Source: Candidatus Leptofilum proximum (lineage in GTDB: Bacteria > Chloroflexota > Anaerolineae > Promineifilales > Promineifilaceae). Taken from it: a stretch of 64,000 nt of DNA. The position numbers and the translations under genes are program-made. Below, one piece after another: positions 33,945 through 42,842 of this stretch. The stretch is taken from NCBI GenBank assembly GCA_016710325.1, contig JADJXK010000002.1, positions 5,456,001-5,520,000 on the forward strand. Reading direction: 5' to 3'. Position 1 is the first letter of the stretch, and each line of letters begins with the position of its first letter. The notes under the pieces are model-generated. The model saw only the letters and a program-made list of their open reading frames with translations. It was not told the DNA's origin and searched no databases.

Positions 33945-35654
33945 TTACTGTTCCGGAGCGGTGGGCAGGTGAACCGTAAAGGTGGCGCCCTGGTTGGGCG
34001 TGCTGCTGACGTCGATACGGCCGTTGTGCAAAGAAACAATCTCGCTCACGATGCCTAATCCTAACCCGGTGCCAATCATCTCATCCCGATTGACCTGTGA
34101 ACCGCGGTAAAACCGTTCAAAAATGTGGGGCAGATCTTCCTGCGGAATGCCCATGCCCGTATCGCTAACACGCAGCTCAATTTCCGCCTTGTCACCGTCC
34201 TGGCACAGCGAGGTAGTCACCTGAATGCTGCCCTGGGCGGTGTAGTTGAGGGCGTTGTCCAGCAAGTTGGTCACAATCTGGGTGAGCTGGTTGGGTTCGC
34301 CCCAGGCCGGGGGCAGGGGTGTGGCGGGCGTAAAGCTGAGCTTGATCTGTTTGCTTTGTGCGCGTAGCTTGTGCACGTTCACCACCTGCTGAATAAGATA
34401 GTTGAAGTCAACCGGCTGGTACAGGTGGTTGTATTTGTTGTTTTCCAGCCGTGAGAGGGTCAAGATTTCTTCAACCAGGCTAGACAGCCGCCGGATCTGG
34501 GTACGCAGCGTGCTGAAATATTTGGCCTGCTTGCCGGGTGGGGCAAACTCCAGCAGTTCCAGGTATAGGGTAAGGTTGGTGATGGGGTTGCGCAGCTCGT
34601 GGGACACATCGGAGACAAACTTGGACTTGAGCCTATCCAGCGACTTGAGCTGCTCGTTGGCTTCAGCCAGGGCCTGGGTGCGCCGCTGCACTCGTTCTTC
34701 CAGCTCGTTGGTGTAGGCCTGGAGACGGCCGTACAGTTGAATCTTCTCCAACGTCAGGCTGATCTCTTCAGCCACCATGCCCAGCAGACGCGCGTCTCCG
34801 GCCGACAACTCGTGGTCCTCAGCCAGATTCAACACAAAAAAGCCGATCTGTTCGCCTGAGATATACAGCGGTTGCACAATTAGTTTGCTGTTGGCTGGGG
34901 TTGCCAGAAACTGTTTCAACCTCAGCGGCAGGCTGGGGAGAATCAAAGACTGTTCCAGCCCGGTAACGGCCATGAAAGCAGCTCCAGACTCTATGTTTAA
35001 CTGTCGACCACGCAGCGGCTGAAGGTGTGCTTGATGGGACTCGGCCTCAACCGTCAACAGCGTATCCTGGTGCTGGTACAGCAAAATCAGTGTGCGCAGC
35101 GTGCCATAAAAGTGTGCCAGCTCCAGGCAGGTGTCGTGCAGAATTTCTTGTTTGCTGTTACTGGCGGAGGCGGCAGAGATGATGCGGTTCAGCAAATTCA
35201 GTTCACGTGCCTGGCGACGATAGGCCGACTGGCTGGTGCGGATCTGCTCTTCATGGGAGCGGCGCTCCAGGGCATAGCGCAAAACGCGCCGCAAATTGGC
35301 TGGGGTCAGGTCTTGCTTAACCAGGTAGTCGTGGGCGCCAGCCGTGGCGGCTTCGGTAATGAGTTGTTCATCTTCCAGGCCGGTGAGGACCACGATAGGC
35401 GTCCAGGGGTAGGCGGAGCGCAGGCTGCGCACGGTTTCTACGCCGCTGCTGTCTGGCAGGGTCAGATCTAGCAGCACAACTTCGGCTGGAAGTGCGGTGA
35501 GCTGGTTGAAGGTAGACTTGAGGGAGACGGCCGTATGCAGGCGGTAATCCACATCGGCCGTGTCCAGCATCAGCTCGATGCGGCGGGCATCTCCTGGATT
35601 GTCTTCAACGAGTAGAATGTCGATGGTACGGCCGTTCAGCCCAGTCTCAGCCAC
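33945..35654 (-). CDS. Hybrid sensor kinase: REC-GAF-HisKA-HATPase
   Basis: A 569-residue cytoplasmic histidine kinase. A receiver domain comes first (residues 11-130; phospho-acceptor D63 in VVLLDLTLPD, K113). A GAF-like domain covers about 150-305, a coiled coil 310-345, then the dimerisation/phosphotransfer helix with H352 in VSDVSHELRNP. The ATPase domain has NLLDNALNY, DTGMGIP and GTGLGLGI. It should be activated or tuned by phosphorylation of its own N-terminal receiver. It starts at GTG 35654 with AAGG upstream. It ends 24 nt before mcrC and follows another REC-kinase gene by 54 nt, so an operon is likely. Confidence 0.9.
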   Translation of the reverse strand: MAETGLNGRTIDILLVEDNPGDARRIELMLDTADVDYRLHTAVSLKSTFNQLTALPAEVVLLDLTLPDSSGVETVRSLRSAYPWTPIVVLTGLEDEQLITEAATAGAHDYLVKQDLTPANLRRVLRYALERRSHEEQIRTSQSAYRRQARELNLLNRIISAASASNSKQEILHDTCLELAHFYGTLRTLILLYQHQDTLLTVEAESHQAHLQPLRGRQLNIESGAAFMAVTGLEQSLILPSLPLRLKQFLATPANSKLIVQPLYISGEQIGFFVLNLAEDHELSAGDARLLGMVAEEISLTLEKIQLYGRLQAYTNELEERVQRRTQALAEANEQLKSLDRLKSKFVSDVSHELRNPITNLTLYLELLEFAPPGKQAKYFSTLRTQIRRLSSLVEEILTLSRLENNKYNHLYQPVDFNYLIQQVVNVHKLRAQSKQIKLSFTPATPLPPAWGEPNQLTQIVTNLLDNALNYTAQGSIQVTTSLCQDGDKAEIELRVSDTGMGIPQEDLPHIFERFYRGSQVNRDEMIGTGLGLGIVSEIVSLHNGRIDVSSTPNQGATFTVHLPTAPEQ

Positions 35655-35708
35655 AATATTTACCTTGAATGGTTAAAGGGTAAATCAACAAGAGTAATGC
35701 CAGAAGAG

Positions 35709-36839
35709 TTACGAACTTTTTTCCGGCAAGGTAAACCAAAAACAACTACCAGATCCTTCCTGGCTGTCTACGCCAACCTTGCCACCGCACTTTGCCACAA
35801 TACGCCAGACAATCGACAGGCCTAACCCTTCGCCGCGAATCTTTTTGGATGTTACCCTGGTATGCGGCTTAAACAGCCGCTTCTGATCCGTCGGGGCAAT
35901 GCCTGGCCCATTGTCTGCTACCCAAAACCGGACCATGCCATTGCCTTCCTGCGTGGCTCCGAGCTTCAAAATGGGTGGTTCCTCATCGCTGCCGCCATAC
36001 TTTAAGCCGTTACTGATGTAGTTCAGCCACACCTCCTCGATCCAGGGCGCATAACCAAGCGCGCTGGGCCAATGGCTGGGCATAGAAATTTTGGCATCGG
36101 CGGCACGAATCTGGTAGCGAAGACGTTTTAAAACCTCTGTGAGAATACGTTTGTTATCAAGCTCACTTACCTGGATGTTTTCGGAACCCATGCTGGCCAG
36201 AAAAAGCAGCTCGGTGATGACATTGTTCATCTTATAGCCGCTTTGCATGATCTGATCCACCGCCTGCCGGGCCGACGGGCTTAATTGCTCCTGGTAGTGT
36301 GAATCGACCAGGGAAGCATAGCCTACCATCTGGCTGAGCAGCCCCTGAATCTGGTGGGCCACGGTGTGGGCAAAATCGTTAAGCGCCAGATTTTGGTGTT
36401 CCAACTCAGCGGCGCGCTGGCTTATTTCCAACAGCAGCCGGTGCCGCTCGATGGTGTGGTGGATAGTTTTTACCAGCAAATTCGCCGTCAGATCATCCTT
36501 GGCCAGGTAATCCTGCGCGCCCAGCTGCACGGCCTGAATGGCGATTTCCAGATCGGCATGGCCGCTCAAAATCACGACCGGAATGGTTGGCTGACACTGA
36601 TTGAGTTCCAGAAATGAGCTCAAACCGTGGGCGTCGGGCAAAGAAAGGTCCAGCAAAATAAGATCACACGAAATTTTGGCAAGCAGCGTGTAAGCGTTTT
36701 TTAGCTGTTCTGCGTGTGTGAGATGAATCACTGAGGGCGAACTACCGGCTTGATTGGACTGAGCGAGCAGTGTTTTAATCAGATGCACATCGCCTGGACT
36801 GTCTTCAATCAGTAACACATTAATCATACTGGGATTCAT
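35709..36839 (-). CDS. Hybrid sensor kinase: REC-HisKA-HATPase
   Basis: A 376-residue kinase with an N-terminal receiver (D64 in LILLDLSLPD, K114 region YLAKDD) directly joined to a kinase core. The phosphorylated His is probably H162 in DFAHTVAHQIQG, the form seen in cyanobacterial phytochrome-type kinases. The ATPase domain shows YISNGLKYGG, VADNGPGI and GEGLGLSIV. No sensor domain separates receiver and kinase, so input comes from a partner phosphodonor. It lies between two other kinase genes on the same strand. No ACGGCCGT copy lies in it. Confidence 0.9.
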   Translation of the reverse strand: MNPSMINVLLIEDSPGDVHLIKTLLAQSNQAGSSPSVIHLTHAEQLKNAYTLLAKISCDLILLDLSLPDAHGLSSFLELNQCQPTIPVVILSGHADLEIAIQAVQLGAQDYLAKDDLTANLLVKTIHHTIERHRLLLEISQRAAELEHQNLALNDFAHTVAHQIQGLLSQMVGYASLVDSHYQEQLSPSARQAVDQIMQSGYKMNNVITELLFLASMGSENIQVSELDNKRILTEVLKRLRYQIRAADAKISMPSHWPSALGYAPWIEEVWLNYISNGLKYGGSDEEPPILKLGATQEGNGMVRFWVADNGPGIAPTDQKRLFKPHTRVTSKKIRGEGLGLSIVWRIVAKCGGKVGVDSQEGSGSCFWFTLPEKSS

Positions 36840-37030
36840 TGTCTAATTTGGTTCGTTACAGCTAATGTACACAATCAGTTTTCAGACGATAAGAAGCTTT
36901 TTGGGCAGAAGCACTTATCAGCCAGTTTATTTGGTCATTTACTCTGGCGAATGTCACCCGCCCGAGAGGCCCGTTTCTCCGGAGAGGCGGTGCTTCTACA
37001 AACCCATTATGCCCAGAAAAATCTGACTTT

Positions 37031-38260
37031 TTAACTGGCACCAGGACCAGTCACTGCTGCTTTTTCCGTGGAAATGGGCAGAGTAAAGGTAAAGGTTGCG
37101 CCAGCACCGGGCTCTGATTGGACCCAAATGGTACCTCCGTGGTTTTGCACAATTTTCTTGCAAATTGCCAACCCAATGCCTGTGCCAGGATACTCCTGCC
37201 GCGTATGGAGGCGCTGAAATATGACAAAAATTTTTTCACTCAATTTTGGATCCATGCCGATGCCATTGTCGGTTACCTGAATAACCCATTTGGCCTGATC
37301 CTGATGGGCCGAAATGTGAATGGTCGGATTGGTCTGGTTTCTGAATTTGATGGCATTGCTGAGCAGGTTTTGGAAGAGCTGCAGCATTTGAGTTTTTTCG
37401 GCCATGACGGTGGGTAAAGGGTCATAGGTGATGGTAACCTGGTTTTCCTGGATGCGCAGGTCGAGGTTGGCCAGGACCTGCCGCAGCACTCTTTCCAGAG
37501 ACACTTCGGTGTAAACCAGGTTGTTACGGCCGATTTTTGCATAAGCCAGCAAGTCGGCGATAAGCTGACGCATGCGGGTGGCGCCATCAAAGGCGTAGGC
37601 GATAAACTCATCGGCTTCTTCGTCTAGCTGGCCGCTGTACCGCTGCGACAGCAGCTGCAGGTAGGACGTGATCATACGCAAAGGTTCTTGCAGATCGTGG
37701 GAGGCGGCATAGGCAAACTGGGCCAGGTCTTCGTTGCGTGCTTCCAGGGTGCGTGAGCGCTCGCGCAGTCCCGCTTCAATTTCCATCTGGTTGGTAATGT
37801 CCCGGTTGACAGCCACGGCGCCAATGATACGGCCGTCATCATCCTTAATCGGCGTCACGGCCGCCAGAATGGGAATCAGAACACCGTCTTTTCGGCGCTG
37901 CCAGACCCGCCCTTTCCAATACTCCGCGACCAAAAACATCTCACGCACTTCTTCAAGTGTCTCATCCGAAAACTGCGTTTCCACCAGCTCATTGAATGAT
38001 TGTCCCAGCACTTCTTCTGCTTGCCAACCATACATTTTTTCGGCCGCATGGTTCCAGCTTTGGATCAAATATTGGGTGTCGGTCACAATAATCGCATCGG
38101 TCACCACCTGCACGATGTCAATCCGTTCCAGCGCCTTTTCGCGCCGGTTCTGCCTGGCTTGCAGGTGCTGAATTTGGGTATGCAAAGTGGTAAGTTCTTG
38201 CTGTAAACGGCCGTTTTCGGCCATCAGCTGTTCTATTGAACTATCGGGTTGATCGGTCAT
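37031..38260 (-). CDS. PAS-domain sensor histidine kinase
   Basis: A 409-residue cytoplasmic kinase. A coiled coil (about 7-45) leads to a PAS domain (about 50-160: IIVTDTQYLIQSWNHAAEKMYGW, quoted in part) with a PAC tail, then a phosphoacceptor helix with H188 in FAYAASHDLQEPL, and an ATPase domain (QNLLSNAIKF, TDNGIGMDP, GTGIGLAI). This arrangement is the phytochrome-like HisKA type. I start at ATG 38260; the longer frame upstream is poorly supported. It is first of three kinase genes in a row followed by mcrC. Confidence 0.88.
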   Translation of the reverse strand: MTDQPDSSIEQLMAENGRLQQELTTLHTQIQHLQARQNRREKALERIDIVQVVTDAIIVTDTQYLIQSWNHAAEKMYGWQAEEVLGQSFNELVETQFSDETLEEVREMFLVAEYWKGRVWQRRKDGVLIPILAAVTPIKDDDGRIIGAVAVNRDITNQMEIEAGLRERSRTLEARNEDLAQFAYAASHDLQEPLRMITSYLQLLSQRYSGQLDEEADEFIAYAFDGATRMRQLIADLLAYAKIGRNNLVYTEVSLERVLRQVLANLDLRIQENQVTITYDPLPTVMAEKTQMLQLFQNLLSNAIKFRNQTNPTIHISAHQDQAKWVIQVTDNGIGMDPKLSEKIFVIFQRLHTRQEYPGTGIGLAICKKIVQNHGGTIWVQSEPGAGATFTFTLPISTEKAAVTGPGAS

Positions 38261-38408
38261 CACAGTGTAACCTGCGTGCTGGCAGCTGTTTGTCGAATTT
38301 TTGTTTACAACAGTATGGCGCGGGCAAAAATGATAAGAAAGTCGACGTTGATTATACATTAGTTCGCAACCTGCTGCGGAAATTAGGACTTTTTACCATC
38401 TGCTCCAT

Positions 38409-38437
38409 TTGACATTCCGCCTGTCTTATCGCAAAAT
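38409..38437 (+). promoter_or_regulatory. Promoter of WYL regulator
   Basis: TTGACA at 38409-38414, a 17-bp spacer and CAAAAT at 38432-38437, 32 nt before the ATG, with AGGAGG ahead of the start. Confidence 0.6.
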
Positions 38438-38469
38438 AGAACGCATGGTCTACTGCTTCAGGAGGAATC

Positions 38470-39435
38470 ATGACTCGCCTGGCTTCCCGTACATCCCGTT
38501 TACGTCGTATTGAAGAGCTGCTGCTGCTCACTCCAGACGGCCTGCGCGCGGTTGATCTGGCCGATAAGCTGGAGGTAGACCGCCGCACGGTGTACCGGGA
38601 CGTCGATTTTTTGTGTGAACAAGGTTTACCAATCTGGCAGAAAGACGGCCGTTTTGGCCTCAACCGCACCCGCTATCTAACCACCGTTCACCTCGCCTTC
38701 CATGAAGCCATTGCCCTGACTCTGGCCGGTCTTTTACTCGCGCGTACCATCGACGAGCGCAATCCTCACGTCACCTCCGCCTTGCGTAAATTGGCTATTA
38801 CCCTGCCCAACGCCATCTCGCCCCACCTCAAGCGGGCCGCCGACCGCGTACAGACCCTGAACGATGGCCAGCGGCAGGTGGCCGTGCTGGAAGCATTGGC
38901 CGAAGGGTGGGGCACGGGGCGTAAAGTGCGCGTGGGCTACCGCTCCCCGCGCAGCGGCCAGCTGCGCGAGCGTATCATTGCCCCATACGCGCTGGAGCCA
39001 ACACCGTCCGGCATCTACGTGATTGGGCATGATGATTGGGCCAAAGACATTCGCACCTTTAAGCTGGACCGGCTAGAAAGCGCTACGCTGCTGGAGCGCA
39101 AGTTTTCTGTGCCGGAAGCGTTTGACTTGGAAAGTCACCTGGCCTCTGGCTGGCGCATCATGGCAGGCAGCGAAATTACGGATGTGGTGCTGCGCTTCAC
39201 CCCGGAAGTGACACCGCACATCCACGAACGGCAGTGGCATCCCACGCAGAAGCTGGAAAAAACGGAAGATGGCGGCTGTTTGCTCAGCGTGCAGGTAGCC
39301 CAGCCGCAGGAGATGCAGCCGTTTATTCGCAGCTGGGGCGCGCAGGTAGAGGTGCTGGCGCCAGACTGGCTGAGGGCGCAAATCGGCAGCGAGCTGCAGC
39401 AGGCGGCAGCGCAATACACGGAACGCTCCCTTTAA
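38470..39435 (+). CDS. YafY-type HTH-WYL transcriptional regulator
   Basis: A 321-residue regulator. An N-terminal winged helix (about residues 10-65: RIEELLLLTPDGLRAVDLADKL, quoted in part, and VDRRTVYRDVDFL) is followed by a WYL domain (about 140-215: VRVGYRSPRSGQLRERIIAPYALE, quoted in part, GIYVIGHDDW, RTFKLDRL) and a C-terminal WCX extension. WYL domains bind nucleic acid or nucleotide ligands and often control defence or DNA-damage genes. It is divergent from the kinase/mcrC group, whose expression it might affect; that is an inference. Strong AGGAGG before the ATG. Confidence 0.9.
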   Translation: MTRLASRTSRLRRIEELLLLTPDGLRAVDLADKLEVDRRTVYRDVDFLCEQGLPIWQKDGRFGLNRTRYLTTVHLAFHEAIALTLAGLLLARTIDERNPHVTSALRKLAITLPNAISPHLKRAADRVQTLNDGQRQVAVLEALAEGWGTGRKVRVGYRSPRSGQLRERIIAPYALEPTPSGIYVIGHDDWAKDIRTFKLDRLESATLLERKFSVPEAFDLESHLASGWRIMAGSEITDVVLRFTPEVTPHIHERQWHPTQKLEKTEDGGCLLSVQVAQPQEMQPFIRSWGAQVEVLAPDWLRAQIGSELQQAAAQYTERSL

Positions 39436-39528
39436 ATCTCACCAGGTATGCAAATGCAGGACGGCTTTTTGGTAGCCGCAATATTTGGATGCGGACAAGT
39501 GCGGAAGACGCGGAATGTTGCTATTTAT

Positions 39529-39642
39529 GGCTCTTTGGGATTTGGTGGGGTATGGCGTGAAACGTGAAGCGTGAAACGTGATGTCTCTCTGGTCACGTTT
39601 CACGTTTCACGCATCACGGATTGTAAACCCCCTGAAGACCCC
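39529..39642. repeat. GTGAAACGTGA long-hairpin element, copy B
   Basis: Same layout as copy A: outer left arm GGCTCTTTGGGATTT, inner GTGAAAC/GTGAAGC tandem arms and complement, outer right arm with CCCCCTGAAGACCCC. It lies between the WYL gene and a leaderless gene. Confidence 0.8.
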
Positions 39643-39680
39643 TTTTTATCTGCGCTCATCCGCATCCTTAAACCCTGGAC

Positions 39681-39708
39681 TTGAATAGCGCATCATTCTG
39701 GTTAAAAT
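39681..39708 (+). promoter_or_regulatory. Promoter giving a leaderless SirB1-like mRNA
   Basis: TTGAAT at 39681-39686, a 16-bp spacer and TAAAAT at 39703-39708. The ATG at 39715 begins 7 nt after the -10 box, and there is no ribosome site. Confidence 0.55.
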
Positions 39709-39714
39709 GTGGGC

Positions 39715-40536
39715 ATGATGGAACTGAATTTTGGGGAGCTGGTGAAACGGCCGTCACCCAACCTCCCCCAAGCCGCCTTACTCATCGCCAAAGAACTGGC
39801 TTATCCTGATTTAAGCGTCAATACTTACGTACGCCAGCTGGACGATCTGGCCGACAGGGCCGCCAGCCAGGTGCGGGTGAATGATTCAACGGCCGTTCGC
39901 GCCGAGCTGCTGAGCGATTTTTTGTTTAAGCAGGAGCAGTTCCAGGGCAATACGGCCGCTTACGACGATCCGCGTAACAGCTTCCTCAACGACGTACTCA
40001 ACCGCCGCCTGGGCATTCCCATTACCCTCTCGCTCATTTACCTGGCCGTGGCCGAGCGGCTGCATTTGCCCGCTTTTGGTGTGGGGCTGCCGGGCCACTT
40101 TGTGGTGGGTGTGTCTGTCCAGGGCGAAGATGTCTATTTTGATCCGTTTCACGGCGGCGGGCGGCTGTCGGCGGCGGACTGTGCCCGGCTGGTGGAACTG
40201 ACCGTGGGGTACAATGGCGCTTTTCAACCGAGCTGGTTAACGGCCGTTTCCAACAAAGAAATCCTCAGCCGCATGCTCAACAATTTGCGCATCATCTACA
40301 TGCAGCAGCAGCAGTGGGCCAAAGCCATTGCCGCAGTGGAACGTATGCGGCAAATTCAACCCAATAACCCCTACCACCTGCGCGACCTGGGCGTAATCCA
40401 CTACCAGGCTGGGGCTATGCACCTGGCCGTCATCTTCCTGGAAGCGTACCTCCAAGAGCAGCCGGAAGCGGCCGACGCGGAGACGATCCGCCAGGGATTG
40501 GCTGAAGGGCTGGATGCGTGGGTGAGGCAGAATTGA
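39715..40536 (+). CDS. SirB1-like transglutaminase-fold/TPR protein
   Basis: A 273-residue protein of the SirB1 family (transglutaminase-like domain plus TPR). The first part carries NSFLNDVLNRRLGIPITLSLIY, quoted in part, and GVGLPGHFVVG and YFDPFHGG, the conserved blocks around the fold's His/Asp positions; the usual Cys nucleophile is absent, as in the family. Two to three TPR-like helices follow (about 180-265). Two Met codons at 39715 and 39718 are both possible. The promoter spacing suggests a leaderless transcript. Function in this organism is unknown. Confidence 0.8.
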   Translation: MMELNFGELVKRPSPNLPQAALLIAKELAYPDLSVNTYVRQLDDLADRAASQVRVNDSTAVRAELLSDFLFKQEQFQGNTAAYDDPRNSFLNDVLNRRLGIPITLSLIYLAVAERLHLPAFGVGLPGHFVVGVSVQGEDVYFDPFHGGGRLSAADCARLVELTVGYNGAFQPSWLTAVSNKEILSRMLNNLRIIYMQQQQWAKAIAAVERMRQIQPNNPYHLRDLGVIHYQAGAMHLAVIFLEAYLQEQPEAADAETIRQGLAEGLDAWVRQN

Positions 40537-40587
40537 GCCGTGAGCGGTAATCGGTAAGCCGTCATCGGTTATCGGTGGGTTAGCCGG
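40536..40587. repeat. CGGTAATCGGTAA-type near-tandem repeat
   Basis: GAGCGGTAATCGGTAAGCCG and TCATCGGTTATCGGTGG units between convergent genes. They are of the same kind as the hairpin at 11013-11074. Confidence 0.55.
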
Positions 40588-41740
40588 TTTTGAGACGTTG
40601 GAGGCGGCGAGCGGCTTCTGCCAGGGTTTTTTCCTCTTTGCAAAAGGCAAATCGAGCCAGTGTGGCCCCGTCGGCGGGGTTGTGGTAGAAGGCGCTGGGC
40701 GGGATGGCCGCCACGCCGATTTCCTGTGTCAGGTAGCGGCAAAAGGCCACGTCGTTGGCGAAACCCAGGCTGGCAATGTCCACCATGACAAAGTAGGTGC
40801 CGCTGGGCACGATGGGCTCCAGCCCGGCGCTGCGCAGCGCATCGAGCAGGAAGTTCCGTTTTTGTGTGTAGAACTGGGTGAGGTCGGTGTAGAAAGTGGC
40901 AGGGCTGGCAACGGCCGTTGCCGCCGCCTCTTGCAAAGGAGCCGCACCACAAAACGTCACAAACTGGTGCGCCCGGAAAATGGCCTGCGATAAACTGCGC
41001 TCGGCGATGGTCCAACCCACTTTCCAGCCTGTGACGCTAAACGTTTTGCCCAGGCTGGAAATGGTCACCGTGCGCTGTGCCATGCCGGGCAGGCTGGCCA
41101 GGGTGTGGTGCTGACGGCCGTCAAACACCAGGTGTTCGTACACCTCATCGGTCATGGCAATCACGTTGTGCTGCTGGCACAGGCTGGCAATCAGGGCCAG
41201 CTCGGCCTGGCTGAACACCTTGCCCGTGGGGTTGTGCGGCGTGTTGACGATGATCAGCTTGGTCCGGTCTGTAAAAAGCGCGGCGAGGGCGGCTTCATCA
41301 ATCGCCCATTCCGGCGGGCGTAGCGTGTAGAAGCGGGGCACCCCGCCTGCCATCTGGATGACGGGCACGTAGGAGTCGTAAAACGGTTCAAAAACAATCA
41401 CCTCGTCACCGGGATTGACCAGCCCCATGATGGTGGCAAAAATGGCTTCGGTGGCGCCGTGCAGCACGTTGATTTCCGTTTGTGGGTCGGGCGACAGGCC
41501 GTAGAAGGTGGCCACTTTTTGGGCGATGGCCTGGCGCAGGGTGGGACGGCCGTTGGCTGGCGCGTACTGGTTGATGTCGGCCCAAATGGCGTTGGCGGCG
41601 GCCTCTTTCATGAAATGTGGTGCGGCAAAATCGGGGAAACCCTGCCCCAGGTTGATGGCGTTGTGGGCATTGGCCAACGCGGTCATTTCCGTAAAAATAG
41701 TGGTGCCAAAATTGGCGACACGCTGCGCCATGTAGCTCAT
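40580..41740 (-). CDS. PLP aminotransferase (YbdL/kynurenine-glutamine transaminase type)
   Basis: A 386-residue class I/II aminotransferase. The Schiff-base lysine is K232 in ISSLGKTFSVTGWKVGW. INLGQGFPDF at the N-terminus, NVLHGATEAI, NTPHNPTGKVF and MTDEVYEHLVF are typical of the YbdL/glutamine transaminase K branch, which uses methionine, glutamine or aromatic amino acids with 2-oxo acids. I start at ATG 41740, 7 nt after GGAG. It is divergent from an omega-amidase gene, and the two would form the glutamine transaminase/omega-amidase pathway that salvages keto acids such as the methionine precursor. Confidence 0.9.
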   Translation of the reverse strand: MSYMAQRVANFGTTIFTEMTALANAHNAINLGQGFPDFAAPHFMKEAAANAIWADINQYAPANGRPTLRQAIAQKVATFYGLSPDPQTEINVLHGATEAIFATIMGLVNPGDEVIVFEPFYDSYVPVIQMAGGVPRFYTLRPPEWAIDEAALAALFTDRTKLIIVNTPHNPTGKVFSQAELALIASLCQQHNVIAMTDEVYEHLVFDGRQHHTLASLPGMAQRTVTISSLGKTFSVTGWKVGWTIAERSLSQAIFRAHQFVTFCGAAPLQEAAATAVASPATFYTDLTQFYTQKRNFLLDALRSAGLEPIVPSGTYFVMVDIASLGFANDVAFCRYLTQEIGVAAIPPSAFYHNPADGATLARFAFCKEEKTLAEAARRLQRLKTG

Positions 41741-41828
41741 AGGAAACTCCTTACAAACGGGTTGGTTGCGAGTTGCTGCGCGGGGGATTGTGGCAGAGAA
41801 CGGCCGTCTTCGCAACAGCATCCTTGCA

Positions 41829-41846
41829 CAGTTTCCGGGAAACTTG
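41829..41846. repeat. AGTTTCCGGGAAACT palindrome
   Basis: A perfect palindrome in the gap between the divergent aminotransferase and omega-amidase genes. Its core is shared with the inverted repeat at 14393-14444. Confidence 0.5.
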
Positions 41847-41899
41847 GGTGCAGCAATGCACCGCGTTAGAATACGCCAGTATGATGGGACAATTATTTC

Positions 41900-41968
41900 A
41901 CCGCAAAGATCGCGGAGGGCGCAAAGAGACTAAGTAAAAACCTTCGCGATCTTGGCGTCCTTTGCGGT
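41900..41968. repeat. ACCGCAAAG long hairpin
   Basis: An inverted repeat with ACCGCAAAGATCGCGG-like left arm and CTTTGCGGT right arm built of GCAAAG/GCGGA units, just upstream of the omega-amidase ribosome site. Confidence 0.75.
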
Positions 41969-41994
41969 TCGGGTCTTCAGGAGGAACGGCCGTT

Positions 41995-42777
41995 ATGCAG
42001 CTAACCATCTCACTTGGACAAATGAATGTGGTGTTGGGCAATCCCACCGCCAACTGGCAAACTGTGCAAGACATGACCGTCGAAGCGGCCCGGCGCGGTT
42101 CGGACCTGGTGGTTTTCCCCGAACTGTGGTCCACCGGCTACGATTTGGAAAACGCGGCCAGCCACGCTACGTCCACCGATGCGGGTCTGTTTGCCCAGGT
42201 GGCGGCGCTGGCCAAAACGCACCAGATTGCTATTTTGGGCTCCTGTTTGTCGCTGTTGGGGGAAGGGCAGTTTGGCAACACGGCCGTTTACTTCGACAAG
42301 GACGGCCGTTCCCTGGGCCAATACAGCAAGCTCCACCTCTTCCGGCTGATGCAGGAAGAGCAGTTCCTCACCGCCGGGCCAGCGCCCACGTTGGTGGAAG
42401 CCGATTGGGGCAAAGCGGGCCTGACCATCTGCTACGATCTGCGCTTCCCGGAGCTGTTCCGCCGCTACGCACTGGCAGGCGCCCAGTTGGTTTTTGTGCC
42501 CGCCGAGTGGCCCCATCCGCGCCTGGCGCACTGGCAAACGCTGCTGCGCGCCCGCGCCATCGAAAACCAGATGTTTGTGGTGGCCTGCAACCGCGTCGGC
42601 CGCAGCAAAAACACCGACTTTTTTGGCCACTCCTGCATTGTGGATCCGTGGGGGGAAATGTTGCTTGAGCTGGGAGAGGCGGAGATGCTGGCAACGGCAA
42701 CAATCGATACTGCCAAAGTGAACGAGGTTCGCGCCAAAATCCCCGTCTTTTCTGACCGTCGGCCTGAGGTTTATTAG
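41995..42777 (+). CDS. Omega-amidase/nitrilase superfamily hydrolase (YafV/Nit2-like)
   Basis: A 260-residue carbon-nitrogen hydrolase. The Glu-Lys-Cys triad is E43 in VFPELWSTGYD, K112 in YSKLHLF and C146 in TICYDLRFPELF. The overall pattern fits omega-amidase, which hydrolyses alpha-ketoglutaramate or alpha-ketosuccinamate. The start is ATG 41995, 10 nt after AGGAGG, with an ACGGCCGT copy lying exactly between ribosome site and start. Divergent from a YbdL-like transaminase, which would make its substrate. Cytoplasmic. Confidence 0.88.
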   Translation: MQLTISLGQMNVVLGNPTANWQTVQDMTVEAARRGSDLVVFPELWSTGYDLENAASHATSTDAGLFAQVAALAKTHQIAILGSCLSLLGEGQFGNTAVYFDKDGRSLGQYSKLHLFRLMQEEQFLTAGPAPTLVEADWGKAGLTICYDLRFPELFRRYALAGAQLVFVPAEWPHPRLAHWQTLLRARAIENQMFVVACNRVGRSKNTDFFGHSCIVDPWGEMLLELGEAEMLATATIDTAKVNEVRAKIPVFSDRRPEVY

Positions 42778-42836
42778 CCACAGAGGTCACAGAGGGATTA
42801 GAGGAAATTCTCTTAAATCTCTGTGCTCTCTGTGGC
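42777..42836. repeat. GCCACAGAGGTCACAGAG hairpin
   Basis: Arms at 42777-42794 and 42819-42836 pair over 16 of 18 bases. It lies between convergent genes and overlaps the end of the omega-amidase gene. It may act as a bidirectional terminator. Confidence 0.8.
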
Positions 42837-42842
42837 CATCTT

